Positions 12,157-22,022 of a DNA stretch of 23,702 nucleotides are shown here, in pieces. Where the stretch lies: NCBI GenBank assembly GCA_000697355.1, contig JNEN01000925.1, positions 1-23,702 of the forward strand, in the 5' to 3' direction. The DNA comes from Syncephalastrum monosporum B8922 (lineage: Eukaryota > Mucoromycota > Mucoromycetes > Mucorales > Syncephalastraceae). Both the position numbers and the translations under genes were made by a program. How positions within the stretch are numbered: the first letter of the stretch is position 1; every line of letters begins with the position of its first letter. Under the pieces are notes generated by a model. The model saw only the letters and a list, made by a program, of their open reading frames with translations. It was not told the DNA's origin and did not search any database.

Positions 12157-12733
12157 TCTCAATAACATGCACAGTAAACAAAGATTTTCCCATTGTTTGT
12201 GGAGGCGTGAGATCATTTTTCTGCTCCCCCTGACAGCAAGCATAAGCACTGGTTACACATGCATTATAAACAGAAATAAGCGAATGCAGAAAGCATAGAC
12301 ATCCGCAGAACGAGACATGGAAGGTGAACATCGGAGAGAGAGAGAGAGGTCGACACGAGCAGTTGGTTGGATGAAGCGGCGGACTTTCTTGAGGTGGCGG
12401 GGCGGCGAGTGAAGAACCTCTTGGACGGCCGCATCATAGGGTTCCTTCCTTTTCCACTGCACTTTCAGTCAAGTCGTACGTATCAACAATCCCGGGATGA
12501 ATCGACAAACCAGCGAGAGAGACACGGGGGATGGATGGATGGATGGATAATGGAGAGATAGATGAAAAGAAAAAAGCCATTGAATGGATGGATGGATGGA
12601 TGGATAATGGAGAGATAGATGAAAAGAAAAAAGCCATTGAATGGATGGATGGATGGATGGATGGATGGATGGATGGGTATAGCATAGACCCTAACCAAGA
12701 TTTTTCCTTTACTTTATATAGGCTGTTACCAGT
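12157..12733. promoter_or_regulatory. Intergenic region APC5 - RPS0, promoter and leader of RPS0
   Basis: The first part is ordinary sequence including a GA run (about 12334-12348) and a GC-rich patch (about 12376-12435). The last 200 bases hold a minisatellite and then TTTATATAG, 15-20 bases before the RPS0 ATG. That last site could be the acceptor of a leader intron, common in fungal ribosomal protein genes, rather than a TATA box. Open frames on both strands here are low-complexity or motif-free. Confidence 0.45.
12531..12676. repeat. ATGG / 57-bp composite minisatellite
   Basis: Two near-identical units (12531-12583 and 12584-12640) each consist of an ATGG run followed by the same block of about 37 bases that ends in GCCATTGA. 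They are followed by nine further ATGG copies (12641-12676). The units differ by one ATGG (four versus five copies), the signature of slippage. The array ends 57 bases before the RPS0 start codon. Confidence 0.92.
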
Positions 12734-13755
12734 ATGTCTCGCCTTCCTACCAGTATGTGTCCAACGCAAACATAAACAAAGAACGAGACACTGACGAGTT
12801 TACAGTTCTTAGCCCCACCGAGGAGGATGTCCAGCTTCTGCTGAGTGCTCAGTGCCACATTGGTGCCAAGAACGCCACCAGCGCCATGACCCCTTATGTC
12901 TACAAGCGCCGTGCGGATGGTAATGCACTTGATCACCATGACAACCTGAAAAACCAGACGGAGCTAACACTGATATAAAGGTATCCACCTGATCAACGTC
13001 GGTAAGACCTGGGAGAAGCTGATCTTCGCTGCCCGTGTCATCGCCGCGATTGAGAACGTAAGTTGTATAACAAATTTCGCCTGTAAGATATGTTCGGTGG
13101 CTGATGTAATTGCACTATGTAGCCCCAGGACATCGTTGTTGTGTCCGCTCGTCCCTACGGCCACCGTGCCGCCCTGAAGCTGGCCAAGTACATTGGTGCT
13201 GAGGCTATCGTCGGCCGTTTCACGCCCGGTACCTTCACCAACTACATCACCCGCTCGTTCCGCGAGCCCCGTCTGATCATCACGACGGACCCCCGCTCTG
13301 ACTTCCAGGCCATCAAGGAGGCTTCGTATGTCAACATCCCCGTCATCTCGCTTGCCGACACCGACTCGAACCTCCAGTTCGTTGATGTTGCCATCCCCAC
13401 CAACAACAAGGGTAAGCACGCCCTGGGTCTGATCTACTGGCTCTTGTGCCGTGCCGTCCTCCGTCTCCGCGGCACCGTCGACTACGAGACCGCCTGGGAC
13501 GTCATGGTCGATATGTTCTTCTACCGTGACCCCGAGGAGGCCGAGAAGGAGCAGGAGGCTGCTCAGAACCTGGATGATGCCGAGTTCGGTGCTGCCCAGG
13601 AGCAGGCTCAAGGCGAGTGGGGCGTTGAGGGCGCTGGTGCCGACGGTGTCGCTGGCATCGCCGCTGCCGCCTCCGGTGACTGGAGCGCCGCCCCCACCGA
13701 CTGGGCTGATGAGGCTGTCCCCGCTGCCAACGCCAACTCGTCCTGGGACGCTTAA
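12734..13755 (+). CDS. RPS0: 40S ribosomal protein S0 (uS2, RPSA family)
   Basis: uS2 is a structural protein of the small ribosomal subunit needed for 20S pre-rRNA maturation. Exons 12734-12752, 12806-12919, 12981-13057 and 13123-13755 join to 280 aa. The 19-nt first exon encodes MSRLPT and joins to [20 protein letters not shown] in phase 1; a downstream ATG at 12757 lies inside intron 1 and is not the start. Family segments are [41 protein letters not shown] sequence, [35 protein letters not shown] and [15 protein letters not shown]. The Ala/Trp-rich acidic tail ends in SSWDA. Codon use is strongly biased to C-ending codons (GCC, ATC, CGT), unlike its neighbours, as expected for a very highly expressed gene. 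Confidence 0.97.
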
Positions 13756-14018
13756 ATTTGATTTTCCTTGCATGTAATCTAGAGAATAGTGTCCCCGCCT
13801 TCTCGATGAGGCACAATTCAATAGACGAGTTTCAAAACTTGAGCACTTTTATTTGATGATGTGCGTTTCTGGGTTCCACCAAGCAACCTTTCTGTGTCAC
13901 CCTTATTTTTTTCTTTTTTCTGGTTCATTTTTTTCTCTTTCCAAGTGTGGCAGTATAATTCACTGTTTCCTTTTGTGCCTCCCCGCCCTCTCCTTTCTTT
14001 CTCCTTGACTCATCCACA
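13756..14018. other. Intergenic region RPS0 - Rab6
   Basis: About 260 bases. The right part is T/C-rich on the plus strand, as expected of the promoter and leader of the Rab gene. No other feature is seen. Confidence 0.5.
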
Positions 14019-15179
<1,161 letters not shown>

Positions 15180-15679
15180 ATGTTACCCATTCTCCCTCCT
15201 CCCTATATGCCTCACATCCCACTAACTTTTGCTTGCTTTTCCGCGTCCCTTAATACCTATCTTCTCCCTTGCCGTAAATACACTACATCTTTCTTCTGTT
15301 CATTCTTAGAATGGCTAAGCATTCGACCTCGGCTTAGGGTTTAATGACAGACATCCACTCTCAAGAAACATATTATGGCGAATGATGCTCTTGATGACGG
15401 TCGAAGGGTGTCAAATACTAATGAAGAAGGGACGAATAGAGTGGAAGTATCACTATCGTTGAGTTTGTTTATATAGTGAGTGTGTGCGTGTGCGTGTGTG
15501 TGTGAATGTTTACATGAAAAGGATGTGAAAAGAAAACAAAAAAGAAATCAAATAACAAATGCACCTCAATTGTATTGAGTCCATCTAGAATATGAGTTGT
15601 TTTTGAGAAAGAGGACCGAAATGAGAACAGACGTAAATAATCCATTGTGCAGCCCTCCAAATTGCGAGAGACGGATCGG
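15180..15679. other. Convergent intergenic region Rab6 / R3H gene
   Basis: The two genes converge here, so this holds both 3' UTRs. It contains a GT microsatellite at 15477-15504. No clear AATAAA was found on either strand next to the stops, and no coding region is supported. Confidence 0.5.
15477..15504. repeat. (GT)n microsatellite
   Basis: An imperfect GT run of 28 bases with GA and GC interruptions, between two convergent genes. Confidence 0.8.
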
Positions 15680-16370
15680 TTATTCGAGGTCCTTAAATAT
15701 ACGGGCACGGGCCTGCTCATAGGCGGCCTTGCGTTCCTCATAAGTAGGAATTTTGCGCTCGTCATCCGCGTTAGATCCGGACGAGCCAGATCGGCTGCCT
15801 GCGCCGGGCCGTCCACCCCTGCCTCGTCCGCTGCCGCCTTCAGGCGCGCGCCGCATGATTTTGAAAACGGGTGCCGACTGTTTTTGTTCCTGACCTTCGG
15901 GTTCCACCAACTTGGCAAATCCTTCAGCAGGTCTACTCATACATGAATGTAAGACACATGGCGCCTTTGTACAAATCAATAAAAACTTACACGGCTGTGT
16001 ATTGATTTTTGCAGAGATAGACGGATTTCCGCAGTGGCTCGTAAAAGTGAGAGAGCCTGAAATAAGGGGCGACTTTGTGGACCATCAGACGCTGGTACGA
16101 GTTCATCTGGGGCAGATCAAGGCGGGTCATTCTAGCATGACAGGATGAGTACAGCATACCGATGACAATAAGAAAAAAGGGCTTACTGGTCATTATTGAT
16201 GAAGGACTCGAGATCTTTCTCCAACTTGAGCAGGAAGAGTCGTTCTTGAGGCTTTTTCAGCAGGTCGAGAATAAATTCATCAAGGGTATTGGGGGCCTCA
16301 GGATCGATGAGTTCTTGTTCCTGTTGTTGCTGCTGCTGCATTTGGAGCTGCATCTGCTGTATCTGAAACT

Positions 16371-16402
<32 letters not shown>

Positions 16403-17023
16403 TGCTGCTGCTGTTGCTGGTAAGTTTGGTGGTGGTAGAGGAGCGAATCTGCATAGCTACTAGGACCAACAGGAGGCTGGTAGGCGGGTACCTGAGAGAC
16501 AGGCGGGGGCTGATAATAGCCAGTATTACCACGGTATGGATTGGCAAAGGGCGAAGAACGGCCATGGGGCGAAGACATATAAGTAGGCCGTCTCGGTTGA
16601 TACGTGTTTGAGGACGGGGCTGTGTTGTTGCCATTGTATCTTGGATCGTACGACTGCTGCTGGTACATGATGCCATATTCACCATTACCACTGCTACTGC
16701 CATAGCCATAGCCATAGCCATAGTTTGAAGCAGGAGGGTTCATGGCTCGTGAATATATTCTGGCATCGTCGTCGGCGGCTGTATTCGCTGTTGTTGTTGG
16801 TGTGGTTGAGTTGTTGTTGAGTTGCTTTTGCACAGGGTCGCTGTTTCCATTGTGTTGGTCAGACATGTCGTGGTAAGATGGGTTGGTGGCAGCAAGAGAC
16901 TACAAGTACGCAAGATTTCAGCATTCTGGTCAATGGTGCATAGAAAAGAGAGAGTGGGAGAGGGAGAGGGAGAGGGAGAGGGTAAGAGAGAGAGAGAGAG
17001 GGAGTTGAAGTTGAACTCACCAT
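15680..17023 (-). CDS. R3H and SUZ domain RNA-binding protein with poly-Gln tract
   Basis: Predicted cytoplasmic single-stranded nucleic-acid-binding protein resembling the R3HDM/ARPP21/Encore group. Proposed exons are 17023-17021, 16899-16187, 16131-15991 and 15935-15680, about 370 aa. The N-terminal 200 residues are low-complexity: GYGYGYGY, Pro/Tyr/Asn-rich sequence and 17 consecutive Gln. Then comes LDEFILDLLKKPQERLFLLK, which leads into the R3H domain (SYQRLMVHKVAPYFRLSHFY; R and H of the RxxxH signature present). The C-terminus is a SUZ domain (PVFKIMRR, later ERKIPTYEERKAAYEQARAR and a terminal IFKDLE). The ATG at 17023 is followed at once by a GTGAGT donor. Splicing to 16899 keeps frame and adds MSLAATNPSYHD before the next ATG at 16866, which is the alternative start (358 aa). 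Introns 2 and 3 are both 55 nt. Domain calls are firm; the first exon is inference. Confidence 0.87.
16369..16419 (-). repeat. Poly-glutamine (CAG/CAA) tract
   Basis: Seventeen consecutive Gln codons in the R3H gene, read on the minus strand as mixed CAG and CAA with a pure CAG block of seven. A second, shorter Q-rich run follows closely (about 16323-16340). Confidence 0.95.
16947..17003. repeat. GGGAGA repeat with G-quadruplex potential, plus GA run
   Basis: On the plus strand GGG occurs five times at three-base spacing (16956-16982), each spacer AGA, followed by a GA run to about 17002. The pattern fulfils the classic G3N1-7 four-tract rule for an intramolecular quadruplex. It lies inside the predicted first intron of the minus-strand R3H gene, where the transcript reads as C/U-rich. 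Confidence 0.8.
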
Positions 17024-17292
17024 AATCTATTAAAATGAATACGAATGCTACATATGCTTGTCTGCCGAAGACAAAAAGACAAAGACACTTGGCATGCACA
17101 CAAGAGAAGAAGAAAACGGGAGCCGAAGCAATCAACCAAGATTGCCAACAAGATTGAACCAAGCAAAGGTGGGGGAGGGGCGAAAGAAGAGACAGCAGTG
17201 GTCTAAAACGACGAAATCTTTTTTCCATTGCAACAGCGACAAACGCGGAACAGAGCCGAAATACCTTTCTGTTTTTTCCTATTTCTATCACA
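17024..17292. promoter_or_regulatory. Divergent promoter R3H gene / UCH gene
   Basis: About 270 bases separate the two proposed start codons, which point away from each other, so both promoters must be packed here or overlap the leaders. No canonical TATA box is obvious. If the R3H start is at 16866, the region is about 430 bases. Confidence 0.5.
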
Positions 17293-18365
17293 ATGACCAC
17301 CGACACCCATTCACAGGCGCAACAGAAGCCCAAACCCAGATGGCTCCCATTGGAAGCTAATCCTGAGGTACATTGCACTCTGGTCCAGCTCTGTATTCAA
17401 TAACACTGTTCAATAGGTGTGGAACAAGGCAAGTCTGGCAGAGTGCCTTGCATATTACTTTTGCTTGAACTGAGCTTACGCAAGCCCACGGGGCAACTCA
17501 GCTTGTGCACCAGAACGGAATCGATGATACATGGGGCTTTTCAGATATCTACGGTAGGAACTAGCGACGCCAGAACAATACAAGCAGAGAATACACTCGT
17601 AGTATACATCCACAGGATAATCTCATACATTGGCTCTAAACTAGGCTTCGATCCTGAGCTCTTGGCCTTCGTACCTCGCCCTGCTGCAGCCATCATCTTT
17701 TTATACCCCATCACCGACGCATCCGAGCGGTTCCGTCTCGAAGAGGAAGCTCACCTCACCAAGAAAGAGCAAGACATATCTCCTCGCGTCATGTTCTTCA
17801 AGCAGACAATCGGCAACGCTTGTGGCATGATGGCTCTCATCCACGCCTTCGCCAACAATCAAGCTCTCGTTGGTAAATCATTAAATTAAAAGTCTAAAGC
17901 CATTTAAAACAACTTACGCTCTATCTCCGTCTCCGTCTCTCTGTGTCTCTCTCTTTCTTTCTTTAGGCCCTGGGCTCTTCAATGACATTATTGAGAAAGC
18001 ACGCGGTATGACACCTGACGAGCGTGCAGATCTCCTTGAAAGCAACGAGCAGCTCGCGTCTGTTCATGCTGCCTCCGCTCAAACAGGTCAGACCCAAGCT
18101 CCGGATCTGAATGCTAAAATCGACTTGCACTTCGTCTGTTTCACTGAGGTCGATCATCACCTCTACGAGTTGGATGGCCGTAAGACGTTCCCCATCAATC
18201 ATGGCCGATGCACAGATCTCGTCGATGTGAGTAGTGAATCTTGCAGTTATTACAGGGCTGACTATTATGTTATTTGTCTAGGATGCGGCCAAAGTCATGC
18301 GCCAGTTCATTGCAAACGATCCTGGTCATCAAAATTACAGTGCCATTGCTCTGACCAAGCTTTAG
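17293..18365 (+). CDS. UCHL3: Ubiquitin carboxyl-terminal hydrolase, UCH-L3/Yuh1 type
   Basis: Peptidase C12 cysteine protease that frees ubiquitin (and Nedd8 in some members) from small C-terminal adducts. Exons 17293-17367, 17417-17428, 17502-17553, 17645-17872, 17967-18226 and 18282-18365 join to 236 aa (human UCHL3 has 230). The catalytic set is complete: Q100 (oxyanion) and C106 in FKQTIGNACG, H177 in DLHFV and D192 in LYELDGRK. Other family segments are RWLPLEANPEVWNK, DPELLAFVPRPAAAI and FPINHG. The crossover loop corresponds roughly to residues 156-172. Exon 2 is only 12 nt (VWNK) and its downstream intron begins GCAAGT. The resulting EVWNKLVHQNGIDDTW aligns without gaps to the human protein. 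A GT donor at 17433 with acceptor at 17484 would instead insert six residues. The start ATG follows a CACA leader. Confidence 0.94.
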
Positions 18366-19061
18366 GTAGTTTTATAGTGAAAAAACGGATTCATTAAAGG
18401 TTCCCAATTCACGAGAGTATCCAAATTTGGATTCGATTGAACGTTGTTATTTTCTGCTTTGCAAGTTGGGCAGAATTTGGTACGCATGTGCTCCTAGACG
18501 CGAATAGACAAGTGATAAGAGCCTTCGATTGGGTCGATATGTTACTCACGAATGATGTGTATGTCTTTTGACATCACTATGTGTGAGCGACCGTAAAAAC
18601 TTGGCTGTTGTTACATCCTTGCATCAAGCGCTTAGTGAAATAGACCCAAAAAGAGTAATAATAGTAAACGGATCTTGCGTAGGTACGAGAGAGATCACTG
18701 AAACTTGAACAAACTAACTACATATCGATAGATACGAGAGGATAAAGGGAGCAATCCAGTGCAAGTAGAATGATTAATTCGGGTGAAAGATGTCAAAAGT
18801 TGAGATATTTGAGTCCACCAAGGAGAAGAAAGGGGAAAGGAGCTGTACATTTTGCGAGCTGCATTCTTTTATTTTTTCATGTCTCCTTGGCCACCCATTC
18901 CATACTTTTCTTCTCTCTTTCTCTTCACTTCCTCTCTTTTCTGTCTGTATATAGGTTTTTTTTTTTTTAAAGAAAGAATTCCTCTTTTTCCCTTCCTATT
19001 GATTCTCTCGCATACGTCCTTCCTATCTTTACCATAATTTCCAAGCGCGCGCGTTACTGTT
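18366..19061. other. Intergenic region UCH - IML2-like gene
   Basis: About 700 bases. It has an ATTAAA at 18392-18397 that could serve as a variant polyadenylation signal for the UCH gene. The right part is pyrimidine-rich on the plus strand (about 18890-19040) with a T run near 18957-18969, a typical leader or promoter for the next gene. No coding region is supported. Confidence 0.45.
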
Positions 19062-22022
19062 ATGCCAAAAGAAGATATCGTTGGACTCGATGACCTGTTG
19101 CACAATCAGGATTCTCAACAATCGCCATGGAGCTCATCTTGTTCATCAGCAAGCGAAAAAGTGCCTTCACCGGCTCCGGAAGAGGTGAACGCATGGATGC
19201 GCTGTTTGTCGACCTGGCTAAACCCTCTCCTTCGTTAGGTATCATGCAGCCACCTACCTTGTCTTGATGATACTCCGCCGCGCCAATCCACCTCCAGCGA
19301 CGTTTTTGAGGATTGCCTCGACGACAACCCTATCAAAAGTAATAACAACAGCAGCAACAGAAACAGCGATAGCAGCACAGACGAGAAACTCCACACACCC
19401 TCTTCACCTGTCACCAATGACGACTTGGACGTCATAGTCGAGTCGCTCGCTCTCGCCTCACCCACGGCGGAGACTCGCATCACACAATACAACCTGGCAG
19501 ACCATCGCCAGGAGAGCACGGACAGCGGAGTATCCGAACTACGTTCACTGGACAGCAAGCCTGTCTCGTTCGAGCTCCAGCATCACCTCACTCCTACTGC
19601 ACTTCCGCAAGATATTTATGAGCTCTCACCAGAGGACCATGAACGCGCCAAACGCAGCAGCGAGTACGAGCACTCCATTGAGGACCCTATTGAGATCGAC
19701 ATGTTCCGCGATAATGCCATTACCATCCAGGGCGTTAACCTTAAAGCTGTGCAACAGAATAAGCTCGGTCCACGAGAGCAAGAAGAAGTAGGTACGTATA
19801 GCGCATGACTCATTTTCACTCGACATGCTGACAAGGGGGGTATATGTAGATGCACCCGTCTGTGAAGGAATGCATTACTTGTTTGATAATAAGTTCATGC
19901 AGGCAAAAACGATCTTCCAATCCAAAGCCAATGTGTATGTTTATTGAACAGTCAATAAGGCAGTTACTAGAGTGTTCCATAATTTCTATAGAGATCCGTT
20001 GTATTCCCTGGGCTTGGGGGCGATGGCCTTCATCAAAGGTAAGCTGTCTTTTATGTTACAATAGTAAGAATGATGCTAATATTCCTTAGCTATGATGGTA
20101 TATTTGCTAGATGCGATCTGATTTCGTCTGTGACACATGTATGCATATTGATCTCATCTGACCTGTAGACCTTCAATAACAAAGATGTCGAGGTGGCCAC
20201 CGGCACTCTGGCAACAGCGTACTCCATCGCAAACGCGCAGATTAAGAGCGCACCGTACAAGCGCCCCTTCAAAGATTCTGTCTCATACTATTTCTCCGCC
20301 ATCCTTAAACGCAACACATCGGGTTTGCCCTCCAATGCTGCACCTGCCACCCAGAGCGGATACCCTGGTGAGGGCCCTACTTTCTTGCCGAATGGTATTC
20401 TACGCGCGCATGTTATTAAGGCAGAATGCTGCCTTTTGATCAGTATCCTCCAGCTCTCTCAAGAGAACATAATGGGCTATGTGCGGTGTGGTATTAATAT
20501 ACGACGAGGTAAGGTATCACGGAATGAATGCTGGCATACTCTTAAAACTCATATCTTACTCGGCGTAGCCTACAGCAGCTACAGTATTGTATGGCAAGAA
20601 TACAAGCGCATGGGGCAGCAGTTTACGAAACACATGGATCGCGATACCGTCTCTGCCATTCAGTTTGGTATTGGAGCTGTGCACTTGCTACTGTCTTCTA
20701 TGCCAGCCAAAATCCTCAAAATCTTGTCCACACTTGGCTTTCAGAGCAATAGGCAGCTGGGCTTTGCTCTCTTGAAGCTATGCGTCGAAGGCGGTGGCAT
20801 CCGTGCCCCACTGGCGTCGCTGACGTAAGTATAAAGCCTAGGGATGATGAGACAACTACTCATCCAATACGTGCAGACTCCTCTCCTACTACTCCATCTT
20901 GACGTCCTTTGCGCCACAGATTTATGCGAAAGATCTCGTGGACTCGGCCATCGAGTGTCTTATGGACGCCCAACGGAAACATCCAAGCTCGTGCTTCTTC
21001 TTGTTCTTTGCGGCCCGGATATCACGCGTGGCGCGGAATATACCGCTTTCAAACCAGTCCTTCACTTTCGCTGCCGAATCAAGTCAGGGCGAGTGGGCGG
21101 AGGTGGCGATGCGGCAAATGTCGGACTACGAGATTGGATTCAACTTGGCCCTCCAACTGGACTGGGAAGGCGCAGCCACCTATTTCGAGCAACTGTCCGC
21201 GGAAGGCTACTGGTCGCCCGCATTCAGCAAGTACTTTGTCGGCGCGTGTCGAGAGATGCTCGGGCAGCGCACAGAGGGCATCCTTGCATTTGCAGAGGTG
21301 CCGACGCTCGTCCAGGAAAAACAAGCCCGGACAACATATATCGATGCGCATGTGCTCAAGAAGGTGTCCTTTTTCCAGCGGAGCGGATACCAGGACATGG
21401 ACCTGAGCTTGCCTGGTCTGGAGATTCTCTTGGTATGGAATGCCTTTGTCCAGATGGAGCCCGACGCGCTCGAGAGATGTCTGGAACTCGTAGAACGCAC
21501 ACTAGAGCGTATATACGAGCGAGAGAAAGTCGAGTATAGTATCCGCATGAAGGAGCTCGTCCCTGACACGACACCGCCAGACTACTACGATCAACGCGCT
21601 GTACTGCTATTAACCAAGGCTGCGATTCTCAACGCACTGGAGCGCTATCATGACACGATCGCCCATCTCAACTGGATCATGGACCATAAGGAGTATATTA
21701 AACATGAGACCTGGGTCGTTCCTTTCACGTACTGGGGTACGGTCAAGAATTTCGGTGTGATGTGAATCCAGAACTAATCCTGATGCCTATTTACATAGAG
21801 GCTGGTGTAACGAGCTGGGGCCTGGGTGATCTGCGAAAGAGCCGCAGGCTGTGGCAGATGGCACTGGCTTGCACCAAATATGATTTCGAATACCGCATGG
21901 CCGTTCGACTGAGCTTAGCCTTGGCGAAATGCGACGAGACCGGTGTTCGGATCAGGGAAGAACAAGTCAGGGGCATGACTTCCCATGGACGAAAGCGGAT
22001 GCCTATCAAAGATCCTTGCTAG
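19062..22022 (+). CDS. IML2: IML2/TTC39 family protein (DUF3808, TPR-like)
   Basis: Helical-repeat protein of the IML2/TTC39 family; yeast Iml2 is needed for lipid-droplet-linked clearance of protein inclusions. Nine exons, 19062-19184, 19239-19791, 19850-19934, 19992-20038, 20090-20097, 20169-20508, 20569-20824, 20877-21736 and 21799-22022, give about 831 aa. The first 225 residues are Ser/Asn/acidic and probably disordered. The conserved region starts at VCEGMHYLFDNKFMQAKTIF and continues with LYSLGLGAMAFIKAMMTFNN, IRRAYSSYSIVWQEYKRMG, FGIGAVHLLLSSMPAKILKI and WEGAATYFEQLSAEGYWSPA. The C-terminal repeat contains KYDFEYRMAVRLSLALAKCD. Exon 5 is an 8-nt microexon supplying A-M-M, without which frame is lost. 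Intron 6 (20509-20568) is 60 nt with no in-frame stop. Family membership is clear; the cellular role in this organism is inference. Confidence 0.91.

Noticed and set aside
12253..12462. Minus-strand open frame upstream of RPS0
   Set aside because: No motif and a low-complexity end; it lies where the RPS0 promoter is expected.
12434..12769. Open frames on both strands across the minisatellite (repeated HPSI or MDGW peptides)
   Set aside because: The periodic peptides are a direct product of the ATGG tandem repeat, not evidence of a gene.
12757..12978. ATG at 12757 as the RPS0 start
   Set aside because: It lies in an intron. The start at 12734, joined across 12753-12805, gives the conserved N-terminus.
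12964..13821. 285-codon open frame antisense to RPS0
   Set aside because: It mirrors the RPS0 exons and crosses their introns. The strong C-ending codon bias of RPS0 removes stop codons from the opposite strand; the predicted protein is Gly/Val-rich without motifs.
16257..16721. Alternative frame of the R3H gene rich in Ser/Asn
   Set aside because: This is the frame-shifted reading of the CAG/CAA tract; the R3H lead-in helix is in the other frame.
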